Assembly: GCF_900111905.1 (NCBI RefSeq)
Contig: NZ_FOKM01000007.1
Location: 286,188-350,187, forward strand
Reading direction: 5' to 3'
Length of the DNA: 64,000 nt
Origin: Rhizobium sp. NFR07
Lineage (GTDB): Bacteria > Pseudomonadota > Alphaproteobacteria > Rhizobiales > Rhizobiaceae
Part shown: positions 39,929 to 50,620 of the stretch, piece by piece
Layout of the letters: each line of letters begins with the position of its first letter
How positions within the stretch are numbered: the first letter of the stretch is position 1
Notes under the pieces: model-generated
Seen by the model: the letters and a program-made list of their open reading frames with translations, nothing else
Told to the model about the DNA's origin: nothing
The model's database searches: none
Program-made: the position numbers and the translations under genes

Positions 39929-41128
39929 ATGAGGCTCGAACGGCTGGACGTGGCGATAGCCGGTGCGGGTATCGGTGGACTTTCACTCGGCGCCATGCTG
40001 GCCGGACGCGGCGCAAAGGTGGTAATCTACGACCAGATGGCGGCGCCGCAGCCGGTCGGTTCGGGCTTCGTGCTGCAACCGACGGGCCAGGCAGTGTTGG
40101 CGACCATGCGCCTGCTTGATGGCGCGAGGGCGCGGGGCGCGGAGATCCATCGCATGCATGGCAGCCTTGCGGGACAGGAGACCGACGGAGCCGGCAAGAC
40201 GGTGCTCGACATATCCTACAGGAAGGGTGAGTACGGCATCGCCATCCAGCGAGTCGCGCTGTTCGATCTTCTCTTGCAGGCAGCGATCGACGCCGGCGTC
40301 GCCTTCGAGACCTCGTCGCAGGTGACCGGTTTCGAGCCCGGCGCCAGACCGGGCATCATGTTCGACAATGGCAGGAGGGCGCCTTCCGCAGACCTCGTCG
40401 TCGATGCAATGGGGGCAAGTTCGCCGGTCGGACACGATTCGGCGAAAGAACTCGGCTATGGCGCGCTCTGGGCGACGGTGCCTTGGCCGGAACATGGTCC
40501 GTTCCATGCAAACGAACTCGAGCAACGCTACGAGAAGGCAAGCCGCATGACGGGCGTCCTGCCGGTCGGCACGGCGGCCGATGGCGCACCTGCAATGGCG
40601 ACATTCTTCTGGAGCCTGCGCAACCGGGATATCGAGCCCTGGCGCAAGGCGGGCCGCGCCGCCTGGACCGACGAGGTCGCGGCGCTGTGGCCGCAGGCGG
40701 CGGCCTTTGCCGACATCGCCGAGCCGGTCCATGCCCGTTATCGCCACCACACCCGCAAGCCGGTTGCCGGACGCAACGTGCTGCGCATCGGCGACGCCTG
40801 GCATGCAACGAGCCCGCAGCTCGGACAGGGCGCCAACATGGCTTTGCTCGACGCAGCATCGCTGGCCTCCGCTCTGGAAGGCTCCGCGTCTCTCGACGAG
40901 GCACTGAGACTGCATGTGCGGCAGCGCTGGATGCATGTCGCGCTCTACCAGACCTTGAGCGCGGCACTGACGCCGTTCTACCAGTCGGACAGCCGGGTCC
41001 TGCCGCTGCTCCGTGACATCGCCATTGCGCCGACGACGGGTTTGCCCGTGATCCGCTCGATCGTCAGCCGACTGGTGACGGGCGATTTTCTGGATCCGTT
41101 GAAGAGGATCGGGGTGGAGAGGTTGTAA
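39929..41128 (+). CDS. FAD-dependent monooxygenase (PHBH-like)
   Basis: A 399-residue flavoprotein. The dinucleotide fold GXGXXG is DVAIAGAGIGGLSLGAMLAG near the N-terminus, and the second FAD motif RIGDAWHATSPQLGQGANMA matches the GD motif of p-hydroxybenzoate hydroxylase-like enzymes. Between them is the DG-like VVDAMGASSPVG. It should hydroxylate an aromatic or similar small molecule using NAD(P)H and O2; the substrate is unknown. The ATG chosen has GGAAAGG upstream; the frame is open 24 codons further 5'. It is divergent from the MFS gene. Confidence 0.88.
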   Translation: MRLERLDVAIAGAGIGGLSLGAMLAGRGAKVVIYDQMAAPQPVGSGFVLQPTGQAVLATMRLLDGARARGAEIHRMHGSLAGQETDGAGKTVLDISYRKGEYGIAIQRVALFDLLLQAAIDAGVAFETSSQVTGFEPGARPGIMFDNGRRAPSADLVVDAMGASSPVGHDSAKELGYGALWATVPWPEHGPFHANELEQRYEKASRMTGVLPVGTAADGAPAMATFFWSLRNRDIEPWRKAGRAAWTDEVAALWPQAAAFADIAEPVHARYRHHTRKPVAGRNVLRIGDAWHATSPQLGQGANMALLDAASLASALEGSASLDEALRLHVRQRWMHVALYQTLSAALTPFYQSDSRVLPLLRDIAIAPTTGLPVIRSIVSRLVTGDFLDPLKRIGVERL

Positions 41129-41169
41129 ACTATAGGGAGTTTAAAAACCGGCAGATGGAGAAACGAACG

Positions 41170-41348
41170 TCCCCTCACTTGCGATTTCTAACACTTAGTT
41201 AAAGCTAAGATGTCGAAATCGCTTTCTCTCCCACAAGGGGAAAGATACTGGGGAGGCGAACTCGGCGCCTACCTCTCCCCTTGTGGGAGAGGTTACAAAA
41301 TCAACATCTTAGCCAAAGGCTAAGTCTTAGATTTTGTTGGTGAGGGGT
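41170..41348. repeat. Nested palindromic intergenic element, about 180 bp
   Basis: Outer ends cccctcac and gtgagggg are inverted. Inside are two hairpins of the cttag...ctaag type. The centre has a perfect 15-bp inverted pair, ctctcccacaagggg (41226-41240) and ccccttgtgggagag (41277-41291), separated by 36 bp. It has no open frame. It lies between convergent genes (monooxygenase and hflX) and is probably a MITE- or RIME-type element. Confidence 0.75.
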
Positions 41349-41365
41349 CTCACATGACTGGAAGC

Positions 41366-42706
41366 CTACCGCTCCCAGTCTTCCTTCTCGGGTTTCGGCC
41401 CGTTCCCAAGCCGGCGTTCCAGTTCCGCCGCCTGGGTTTCCGACATGCGCACATCCATCGTCACCGAACCGTCCTCGTTGTCCTTGCGGTCATCGACGAT
41501 CGAGTTGCCGTAGATCCAGGAGACGAGCGACAGTTTGTCGGTCGGGATGGTGATCGAGGTCTCGGTCAGGACGCCGGAGAGGCGCTTGGCGATCTCGTCC
41601 ATCAGGGCATCGAGCCCCTCGCCGGTGATCGCCGAGAGTGCCATGATGTTTTCGCGGCCCTTGGCGCGCTCGAACAGCGCGTCATGGGTTTCCGGATCGA
41701 GCCGGTCGATCTTGTTCCAGACCTCGATGAGGCGCTCGGAACTTTCCTTCTCATCAATGCCGAGATCGGCAAGGATGCGCAGGACGTCATGGGACTGGGC
41801 GGCATTGTCCGGGTCGGACATGTCGCGCACATGCAGGATCAGGTCCGCTTCCAGCACCTCTTCCAGCGTCGCCCGGAAGGCGGCGACCAGATGGGTTGGC
41901 AGGTCGGAGATGAAGCCGACGGTATCGGACAGGATGACGGTGCGGCCATGCGGCAGCTTCATGCGGCGAAGCGTTGGGTCGAGCGTCGCAAACAGCATGT
42001 CTTCGGCCAGAACGCCTGCACCAGTGATGCGGTTGAACAGCGTTGACTTGCCGGCGTTCGTATAGCCGACCAGCGCCACGATCGGATGCGGCACCTTGCG
42101 GCGCTTGGCGCGATGCAGCTGGCGGGTGCGGACGACCTGCTCGAGCTCCCGCTCCAGCTTGACGATACGGTCCTGCAGAAGGCGTCTGTCGGCTTCGATC
42201 TGGGTTTCACCCGGTCCGCCCATGAACCCGCCACCGCCGCGCTGGCGTTCAAGGTGGGTCCAGGACCGGACCAGACGGCCCTTCTGGTAGTTGAGATGCG
42301 CCAGATCGACCTGCAGCGTGCCTTCCTTGGTGGAAGCGCGGCGGCCGAAGATCTCGAGGATCAGGCCGGTACGGTCGATGACCTTGGCATTCAGTTCTTT
42401 TTCGAGATTGCGCTGCTGCACCGGCGTCAGCGGATGATCGACGATGACGAGACCGGCATCCTTCTCGTCGAGCAGCGCCTTGATCTCCTCAATCTTGCCG
42501 CTGCCCATCAGCGTCGCCGGACGCGGCTGATTGACGGAGACGATCAGTCCCTGCGCAATTTCCAGATCAATGGCGCGCGCAAGGCCGGTTGCCTCCTCGA
42601 GGCGGGCCTCGTTGGAGCGCTGCGGGACGGCGATCGCCGGCGCATCGCCCTGCCCGGTGCGTGCCCGTGTCTGCTTGAGCACGGGGACCACCACGACAGC
42701 ACGCAT
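41366..42706 (-). CDS. hflX: GTPase HflX
   Basis: A 446-residue ribosome-associated GTPase that splits or rescues stalled ribosomes under stress. Glycine-rich segment: GGGGFMGGPGETQIEADRRL. G domain: G1 GYTNAGKSTLFN (about 214-225), G3 LSDTVGFI, G4 NKID, G5 ALSAITG. The N-terminal domain has PATLMGSGKIEEIKALLDEK. The frame continues upstream with NRDTSNESLVPEAEKHRDD to an ATT codon near an AAGGA site; a non-ATG start there is possible (see findings). It follows hfq, as in many proteobacteria. Confidence 0.95.
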   Translation of the reverse strand: MRAVVVVPVLKQTRARTGQGDAPAIAVPQRSNEARLEEATGLARAIDLEIAQGLIVSVNQPRPATLMGSGKIEEIKALLDEKDAGLVIVDHPLTPVQQRNLEKELNAKVIDRTGLILEIFGRRASTKEGTLQVDLAHLNYQKGRLVRSWTHLERQRGGGGFMGGPGETQIEADRRLLQDRIVKLERELEQVVRTRQLHRAKRRKVPHPIVALVGYTNAGKSTLFNRITGAGVLAEDMLFATLDPTLRRMKLPHGRTVILSDTVGFISDLPTHLVAAFRATLEEVLEADLILHVRDMSDPDNAAQSHDVLRILADLGIDEKESSERLIEVWNKIDRLDPETHDALFERAKGRENIMALSAITGEGLDALMDEIAKRLSGVLTETSITIPTDKLSLVSWIYGNSIVDDRKDNEDGSVTMDVRMSETQAAELERRLGNGPKPEKEDWER

Positions 42707-42781
42707 ATCGTCCCGGTGCTTCTCGGCTTCCGGGACGAGCGATTCGTTAGACGTATCTCGGTTCGAAATCTGTCTCTATCC

Positions 42782-43024
42782 TTACGCTGCGTTTTCTTCC
42801 GTCTCGAACATCTGCATCGGCTGGCCCGGCATGATGGTCGAAATCGCGTGCTTATACACGAGCTGGGAGTGCCCGTCACGACGAAGAAGGACGCAGAAGT
42901 TGTCGAAGGATGTGACGACTCCCGTGAGCTTGACCCCGTTGATGAGGAATATTGTCAGGGAAATCTTTTGCTTGCGAACGGTGTTAAGAAATAAATCCTG
43001 CAGGTTCTGAGAACGTTCCGCCAT
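42782..43024 (-). CDS. hfq: RNA chaperone Hfq
   Basis: An 80-residue Sm-like protein that pairs small RNAs with mRNAs. Sm1 motif: [42 protein letters not shown] follows. Sm2 motif: [12 protein letters not shown]. The short acidic C-terminus is normal for alphaproteobacteria. It lies between dat and hflX on the same strand. In rhizobia Hfq also controls nitrogen and symbiosis genes, in keeping with its nitrogen-regulatory neighbours. Confidence 0.97.
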   Translation of the reverse strand: MAERSQNLQDLFLNTVRKQKISLTIFLINGVKLTGVVTSFDNFCVLLRRDGHSQLVYKHAISTIMPGQPMQMFETEENAA

Positions 43025-43131
43025 GGCGCCGCTTCTTTCTTTCTTGCCGGCTACACGCCGGGAAATGATAACGCATTAAGAGATGATCGGGAGACGCCCC
43101 GCGTACTCCCCCTTCCCCCGACATCTGGTTA

Positions 43132-43995
43132 TCAAATCGCCGTCTTTTCCGCAATGTCGAAAAAGGCGTCCCGAATGCTGGATGCGACAGTGCCCGGATG
43201 GCCGTTGGCAATGGTCTTTCCATCAACTTCGATGATCGGCACGCAGGTGCCGGTGGCGGATGTGAAGAACACTTCGCGCGCCGCCAGCATGTCTTCCGCG
43301 GTGAACTCGCGCTCCTCGACGGAAAGCTGCAGCGATGCCGCCACATCGAGCACCGTCGTGCGGGTGATGCCGCGCAGGATGCCATGCTCTGCCGGGCGGG
43401 TGACGAGCGCACCGTCGGGCGTGACGATCCAGACATTGGAGGATGCGCCTTCCATGACGATGCCGTTACGGTCGATATAGATCGCATCCTGGGCGCCGGC
43501 GTCGCGCGCCTGCTGCTTGGCCAACACATTGGGAAGCAGGCCGACGCTCTTGATGTCGACGCGGTCCCAGCGATTTTCCGCCACGGTGATGACCTTGATG
43601 CCCGTCTCGTATTTCTTGCGTGCGATCGACGGATCGACCGACTTTGCCGTGATGACGAGCGTCGGAGCCGTGTCCGCTGCCGGGAAGAAGTGGTCGCGGC
43701 GTGCGGCGCCGCGGGTCACCTGCAGATAGAAGATGCCGTTCCTGACCCGGTTACGGCGCAGAACCTCGCGAATGACGACCGTCATGGCTTTGCGGTCCAT
43801 CGGCGAGGCCATGCGCAACTCGCTCAACGAACGGTCCAGACGATCGAGATGCCGTGTCAGATCGACGATCAGGCTGTTGCGGACCTCGCAGACCTCATAG
43901 ACGCCGTCGGCGAACTGGAAGCCGCGGTCCTCTACATGGACGGCAGCGTCCGTGTGAGGAAGATACTGGCCGTTGACATAGGCAATTCTCGACAT
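43132..43995 (-). CDS. dat: D-amino-acid aminotransferase (class IV)
   Basis: A 287-residue PLP enzyme of fold type IV. Key parts: VHVEDRGFQFADGVYEV at the N-terminus, RNGIFYLQVTRGAARRDHFFP, the catalytic-lysine region DIKSVGLLPNVLAKQQA, EGASSNVWIVTPDG, GILRGITRTTVLDVA and FFTSATGTCVPIIEVDG. It likely makes or interconverts D-alanine and D-glutamate for peptidoglycan or nitrogen reuse; branched-chain or other class IV activities are possible. It sits between ntrX and hfq on the same strand, as in other Rhizobiaceae. Confidence 0.93.
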   Translation of the reverse strand: MSRIAYVNGQYLPHTDAAVHVEDRGFQFADGVYEVCEVRNSLIVDLTRHLDRLDRSLSELRMASPMDRKAMTVVIREVLRRNRVRNGIFYLQVTRGAARRDHFFPAADTAPTLVITAKSVDPSIARKKYETGIKVITVAENRWDRVDIKSVGLLPNVLAKQQARDAGAQDAIYIDRNGIVMEGASSNVWIVTPDGALVTRPAEHGILRGITRTTVLDVAASLQLSVEEREFTAEDMLAAREVFFTSATGTCVPIIEVDGKTIANGHPGTVASSIRDAFFDIAEKTAI

Positions 43996-44082
43996 GCTGT
44001 TCGCTTTATCCGGGCAGGAAGTCCCCTTGGCGAAACAAAGCGCCCGCCCGACGCCTTGCCGTCACATGATAACCGCGGCGAC

Positions 44083-45447
44083 TCAGACGCCGAGTGACTT
44101 GAGCTTACGGTGAAGCGCCGAGCGTTCCATCCCCACGAATTCGGCCGTGCGCGAAATATTGCCGCCGAAGCGGTTGATCTGTGCGATCAGGTAGTCGCGC
44201 TCGAACATTTCACGGGCTTCGCGCAGCGGCAGCGTCATGATGTGGACATTGCCCTTTGACGAGACCTTGGGCAGCATGTCGCCGAGATCGGTCGGCAGCA
44301 TGTCGGCGGAGATCGCCGTATCCGGACCGTCGGTGCGGGCGAGAATCATCAGGCGCTCGATATTGTTGCGCAGCTGGCGGATATTGCCCGGCCAGTCATG
44401 GGCCTGCAGCACCGCCATCGCATCATCGCCGATCTTTCGGCTACGGATGCCGGCCTGCTCGGAAACCTGGCGCATGAACATGTCGACCAGGAACGGAATG
44501 TCCTCGCGCCGTTCGGCCAGCGCCGGCACCTTGACCGGCACGACCGCCAGGCGGTGATAGAGATCCTCGCGGAACGCCCCTTCGGAAATCTGGTTTTCCA
44601 GATTGTAGGCCGTCGAGGAGATGATGCGGACATCGACCTTGACCCGCTTGGAGCCGCCGACGCGCTCGAACTGCTGGTCGACGAGCACGCGCAGGATCTT
44701 GTTCTGCGTCTCGCGCGGCATTTCGCCGACCTCGTCGAGATAGAGGATGCCGCGATGGGCCTCTTCCAGCGCGCCGATCTTGCGCGCCTGGCCGGGACCG
44801 CCCTCCGTGCCGAACAGGGCGATCTCCATGCGCTCGGGCGTGATCGTCGCGGCATTCAGCGCCACGAACGGCCCGGTCGCGCGGGAAGACTTGCGGTGGA
44901 TCATCCGCGCCACCAGTTCCTTGCCGGATCCGGACGGGCCGAGGATCATGATGCGACTGTTGGTCGGCGCCACCTTTTCGATCGTCTGGCGCAGCTGCGA
45001 CACGGCGACCGAGGTGCCGACGAGCTCGGCGGCATCGCCCGTCCGGCGCTTGAGTTCGGAGACCTCGCGCTTCAGCTTGGAGTTTTCCAGTGCCCGTTCT
45101 GCGATCAGGATCAATCGATCGGACTTGAACGGCTTCTCGATGAAATCGAAGGCGCCGCGCTTGATGGCCGAGACCGCCGTCTCGACATTGCCGTGGCCCG
45201 AGATCATCACGACCGGCAAGTCCGGATGGCGGGCCTTGACTTCGTCGAGCAGTGCCAGCCCGTCGAGCTTGGAACCCTGCATCCAGATATCGAGGAAAAC
45301 CAGCCTCGGCACGCGGTCGGAGATCGCAGCCAACGCGCTGTCGCTGTCATGCGCCATGCGCGTTTCGTGCCCTTCGTCGGATAGGATGCCCGCAACGATT
45401 TCGCGGATATCCGCCTCGTCATCGACGACCAGAATGTCAGACGCCAT
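44083..45447 (-). CDS. ntrX: Nitrogen assimilation response regulator NtrX
   Basis: A 454-residue regulator. Receiver: acidic pocket DD, phospho-acceptor D53 in VFLDIWMQ, and K in EKPFKSD. AAA+ domain: Walker A LGPSGSGKELVA, Walker B LYLDEVGEM, and arginine-finger region. Where sigma-54 activators have GAFTGA, this protein has GGPGQARKIGALEE, so it probably does not open sigma-54 promoters. C-terminal Fis-type HTH: ISRTAEFVGMERSALHRKLKSL. It is phosphorylated by NtrY and affects nitrogen metabolism, redox response and cell cycle. Its start overlaps the 3' end of ntrY by 11 bases. Confidence 0.95.
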   Translation of the reverse strand: MASDILVVDDEADIREIVAGILSDEGHETRMAHDSDSALAAISDRVPRLVFLDIWMQGSKLDGLALLDEVKARHPDLPVVMISGHGNVETAVSAIKRGAFDFIEKPFKSDRLILIAERALENSKLKREVSELKRRTGDAAELVGTSVAVSQLRQTIEKVAPTNSRIMILGPSGSGKELVARMIHRKSSRATGPFVALNAATITPERMEIALFGTEGGPGQARKIGALEEAHRGILYLDEVGEMPRETQNKILRVLVDQQFERVGGSKRVKVDVRIISSTAYNLENQISEGAFREDLYHRLAVVPVKVPALAERREDIPFLVDMFMRQVSEQAGIRSRKIGDDAMAVLQAHDWPGNIRQLRNNIERLMILARTDGPDTAISADMLPTDLGDMLPKVSSKGNVHIMTLPLREAREMFERDYLIAQINRFGGNISRTAEFVGMERSALHRKLKSLGV

Positions 45448-47710
45448 AAGCAATTTCCTTGTTCTTATCACTGGCGGATGCGCCGGCCGCTTCGACATGC
45501 GGCAGAACCACCCTGATCATGGCACCCTTGCCATGATCGAAATCGGCGGGAGCGTCGTGCAATTCGAGCTGCCCACCGTGCTCTTCAATAATCTTCTTCA
45601 CGATCGCGAGGCCGAGGCCGGTGCCCTTGTCGCGCATCGTCATATAGGGCTCGAGAATCCGGTGACGGTTCTCCGTCGGCAGGCCGACGCCATTGTCGAT
45701 CACATCGACGATGAAGACCTCCTTGGCCGGATCGTAGCTCGAGCGCACCATCACCTTCTGACCGTCCCGCTCCTCGCCCGATGGCACCGACTCGATCGCC
45801 TCGACGGCATTCTTCACCAGATTGCCGAAGGCCTGACCCAGCATGCGCGCATCGAACAGGCCCTCGAGCGGCTGCTCGCCGAGTTCGCTGATGAACTCGA
45901 CATGGCTTGCCCCCATTTCGCGCAGGAATATGGAATCCTTGAGGATGCCGCGCAGATCGGTGATTTCCTTCGATGGTTTCGGCATCCGGGCGAATGACGA
46001 GAACTCGTCCACCATGCGGCCGATATCGCCCACCTGCCGGACGATCGTGTCCGTGCATTGATCGAAGACCGCGCGGTCGTTTTCATCGATCTGCTTGCCA
46101 TAGCGCCGCTTCAGGCGCTCGGCCGAAAGCTGGATCGGCGTCAGAGGGTTCTTGATCTCGTGGGCGATGCGGCGCGCGACGTCGGCCCAGGCGGTCGAGC
46201 GCTGCGCGATCACCAGATCGGTAATGTCGTCGAGCGTGATGACGTAGCTGTCATGCGGACTGCGCTGCTCTTCGCGGGTAACCTGCACGGACAGCGTCCG
46301 CTCCTTGCCGCCGCGCATCAGGTTCACCTGCTTGCGGAAATCGCCACGCGAGCGGGCCGTTGCCTCGGTCAGGACCGGGTCGATCTCGGGTGCCGCCTCC
46401 TGCAGTGTCTTGCCGATCAGGCTCTCGGCGCTGGCACCCAACATCTCTTCGGCCGACGGATTGACGATGGCGATGCGCCGGTCGTCTTCGACGCCAATGA
46501 CCGCGGCCGTCACACCGGAAAGCACCGCCTCGATGAAGCGACGGCGGTCGTCCACTTCGTCCTTGGCTTCGAGGATCTCGTCACGCTGGCTGCGGATTTC
46601 CGAAATCATTTTGTTGAAGGTGCGAGACAAGCTACCGACGTCGCCATCGGCCGCGCGCACCGGCACCACCACGTTGAGATTGCCCGCACCGACGCTGTCC
46701 GCCGCACTGATGAGCAGGCGGATCGGGCGAACGATCCGGTCCGCGACCGCGATGGCCGCCCAGATGGCCGCCAGAAGCACGATCAGCGCGAAACCGAGAT
46801 AGAGCACGGCGAAGGCCACCTGCAGCGACATGCGCCCGGCTTCCATCGCCTTGTATTCGGCGGTGTTCTCCTCCATCAGGCGCATGGCGTTCATGACCTT
46901 CGGATCGACCGCGCGGATGGTGTAGAGATAGGTGCCGGAGATAGCGTCCGTCTTGATCACAGCGCCGACAAGGTTCGTCACGCCAGGCGGAATGAGCGTC
47001 GGCTGACCGGCAGCCGCCGATTTCAGCGCATCGGCAGGGATCGCCGGCAGAGGTTTTTCGACCTTGATATCGGCCTGCGCGATCGCAGCACCATCCTCCT
47101 GCACCAGGAAGGCGCCGAGCAGGCCCCTGCCCCGCGCCTGGCGGGTCATCAGGTCGAGGAAACCGGTGCGGTCGAGATAGAACATCGCCCGGTTGCGCTC
47201 CAGGTCGTTGGACATGGAGACGGTCTGGCCCTGCAGATAGCTGGCATTTTCCAGCATGTAGGCGCGCGCCACGTCCTGCGAAGACTGCACGATCGACTGC
47301 GTGCGCAGCGAGAACCAGCGGTCCAGGCCGACATTCAGCGTCAGGCTGGCGAAGATCGCGACGAGAACGGCAGGCGTGATCGCCACGATCGAGAACAGCA
47401 CGACGATGCGCACATGCAGCCGCGCCGCCGCACGGCCGCGATTGCGCGCACGCAGCAGTCGCGTCACTTCCCTGCCGATCAGATACATCAGCCCGAGGAT
47501 GAAGAGTGAATTGAGGGCCGCCGAGGCGATGACGACATTGCCGGTCGGCGCGATCGGCGTCACGCCGAGCAGCACGAGCAGCGTCAGGCTGGCGCAGATC
47601 AGCGCGCCGCCGGCAAGCAGGATGCCCGGAAGCGCGAAAGAGGCGCGCCGGTCCTGGATAGCGGCCGCCGACTGACCGTCGGCAAGAGATGCCGTCCCGC
47701 CGCCAACCAT
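45437..47710 (-). CDS. ntrY: Nitrogen/redox sensor histidine kinase NtrY
   Basis: A 757-residue membrane kinase. N-terminal helices span about residues 25-130, followed by an extracytoplasmic segment and a further helix near 300-325. Then come a HAMP domain (VGAGNLNVVVPVRAADGDVG), a PAS domain (FIEAVLSGVTAAVIGVEDDR), the H-box ([18 protein letters not shown]) and ATPase motifs (NLVKNAVEAI, DNGVGLP, GTGLGLAIVKKI). It phosphorylates NtrX. ATG at 47710 has GGAGG five bases upstream; a GTG start 14 codons earlier is less likely. Confidence 0.95.
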   Translation of the reverse strand: MVGGGTASLADGQSAAAIQDRRASFALPGILLAGGALICASLTLLVLLGVTPIAPTGNVVIASAALNSLFILGLMYLIGREVTRLLRARNRGRAAARLHVRIVVLFSIVAITPAVLVAIFASLTLNVGLDRWFSLRTQSIVQSSQDVARAYMLENASYLQGQTVSMSNDLERNRAMFYLDRTGFLDLMTRQARGRGLLGAFLVQEDGAAIAQADIKVEKPLPAIPADALKSAAAGQPTLIPPGVTNLVGAVIKTDAISGTYLYTIRAVDPKVMNAMRLMEENTAEYKAMEAGRMSLQVAFAVLYLGFALIVLLAAIWAAIAVADRIVRPIRLLISAADSVGAGNLNVVVPVRAADGDVGSLSRTFNKMISEIRSQRDEILEAKDEVDDRRRFIEAVLSGVTAAVIGVEDDRRIAIVNPSAEEMLGASAESLIGKTLQEAAPEIDPVLTEATARSRGDFRKQVNLMRGGKERTLSVQVTREEQRSPHDSYVITLDDITDLVIAQRSTAWADVARRIAHEIKNPLTPIQLSAERLKRRYGKQIDENDRAVFDQCTDTIVRQVGDIGRMVDEFSSFARMPKPSKEITDLRGILKDSIFLREMGASHVEFISELGEQPLEGLFDARMLGQAFGNLVKNAVEAIESVPSGEERDGQKVMVRSSYDPAKEVFIVDVIDNGVGLPTENRHRILEPYMTMRDKGTGLGLAIVKKIIEEHGGQLELHDAPADFDHGKGAMIRVVLPHVEAAGASASDKNKEIAYGV

Positions 47711-48023
47711 CGCGTCCTCCGTCCTCAAGACCAAATGCCTTGTCGCCTGCACCCCTTGGGGGCCAGACGCATCAATACCGTTGAAAAAGGATGTCCGTCG
47801 CTTCGACCGTCACAGAATCAGGCGATCGAACCAGGGGCACCTGCGTGACCTCTAAGCAACGCATTGTGGCGAAAATGCAACGATGATGCGAGGCTGTCAA
47901 GCCGCGCGTGCATCAGTATCGCCTGAAACAAGTCTATTCACGCAATTCTTTGTGAAACGTTTGAAATTCCGCGAGCAGAGGCCGGCTGCCCGGTCCCTAT
48001 TCTCGCGGACTTGCTTGCGAATA
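47711..48023 (-). promoter_or_regulatory. ntrC-ntrY intergenic region
   Basis: 313 bp between ntrC and ntrY on the same strand, enough to hold a separate ntrYX promoter. No clear sigma-54 box (GG-N10-GC) was identified by eye. No gene is seen. Confidence 0.4.
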
Positions 48024-49471
<1,448 letters not shown>

Positions 49472-49475
<4 letters not shown>

Positions 49476-50620
49476 TTAACGCTTCCTGTGGAGTTCAAGG
49501 CGCGGCCGTCGCCGGCGTCGTCCTTGTGCATGGGCATCAGAACACGGAATATGGTTTTGCGGGCCTGGCTGTCGCATTCGACGATGCCGCCATGGCCGCC
49601 GATGATCTTGGCAACCAGCGCGAGACCGAGGCCGGACCCGTTCGTCTTGGTGGTGATGAAGGGATCGAAGAGATGCGGCACGAGATCGGGCGGAACGCCC
49701 GGGCCGTTATCGATGACGCAGAATTCCAGCGGCAGCGAGATCTTGTCACGCGTGCCGGCGACCGAAAGCTTGATGCCCGGACGGTAGGCCGTGGTCAGCA
49801 TGATTTCCGCATCCGGCTGGTCGTGGACAGCCTCGGCCGCGTTCTTGATCAGGTTGAGGAAGACCTGCACCAGCTGGTCGCGATTGGCATAAACCGGCGG
49901 CAGCGACGGATCGTACATCTCGGAAATCTTGATATCGCGGGCGAAGCCGGCCTTGGCGACCGCCTTCACGTGATCCAGCACCGAGTGAATGTTGAGCGGC
50001 ACGCGATCGACCGGGCGCTCGTCGGAAAAGACCTCCATCCGGTCGACCAGCGAAACGATGCGGTCGGTCTCGTCGCAGATCAGGCGGGTCAGCGCACGGT
50101 CCTCGTCGGGAACCGAGGTTTCCAGAAGCTGTGCTGCGCCGCGGATGCCCGAAAGCGGGTTCTTGATCTCGTGTGCCAGCATCGATGCAAGACCGGTCAC
50201 CGAACGCGCCGCCGCCCTGTGGGTCAGCTGGCGGTCGATCTTGTCGGCCATCGAGCGCTCCTGGAACACCACGACGACGGAACCGGGTTCACCGGCAACC
50301 GGCGCCACGTAGAGATCGACCAGCTTTTCCTGGCCGAGCCGCGGCGACGACAGATCGACACGGTATTCATTGACCGGCGCCTTGCGTTCGCGCACCTGCT
50401 CGATCAGCGCCAGAAGCGGGCTGCCGAAGGGGATGAAGCTGGAAATCTTGTATTTCGCCAGATGCGACGCGCTCGCGCCGAAGAAGGACTCGGCCTCCCA
50501 ATTGGCGAATGCGATCTTGCCGGCCTGATCGACGAGGATAACCGGGTTCTGCACGGCGTTGAGAACGGCCATGGCGAGCGCCTGCCCGTGGGCGGCGTCC
50601 TGTACGGCGGACTTGGTCAT
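49472..50620 (-). CDS. ntrB: Nitrogen sensor kinase NtrB
   Basis: A 382-residue cytoplasmic kinase. PAS domain near residues 20-70 ([20 protein letters not shown]). The H-box is at about H150 ([19 protein letters not shown]). ATPase motifs are [17 protein letters not shown] and [18 protein letters not shown]. It phosphorylates NtrC and is controlled by PII proteins in response to glutamine. Its start overlaps the dusB stop by four bases. Confidence 0.96.
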
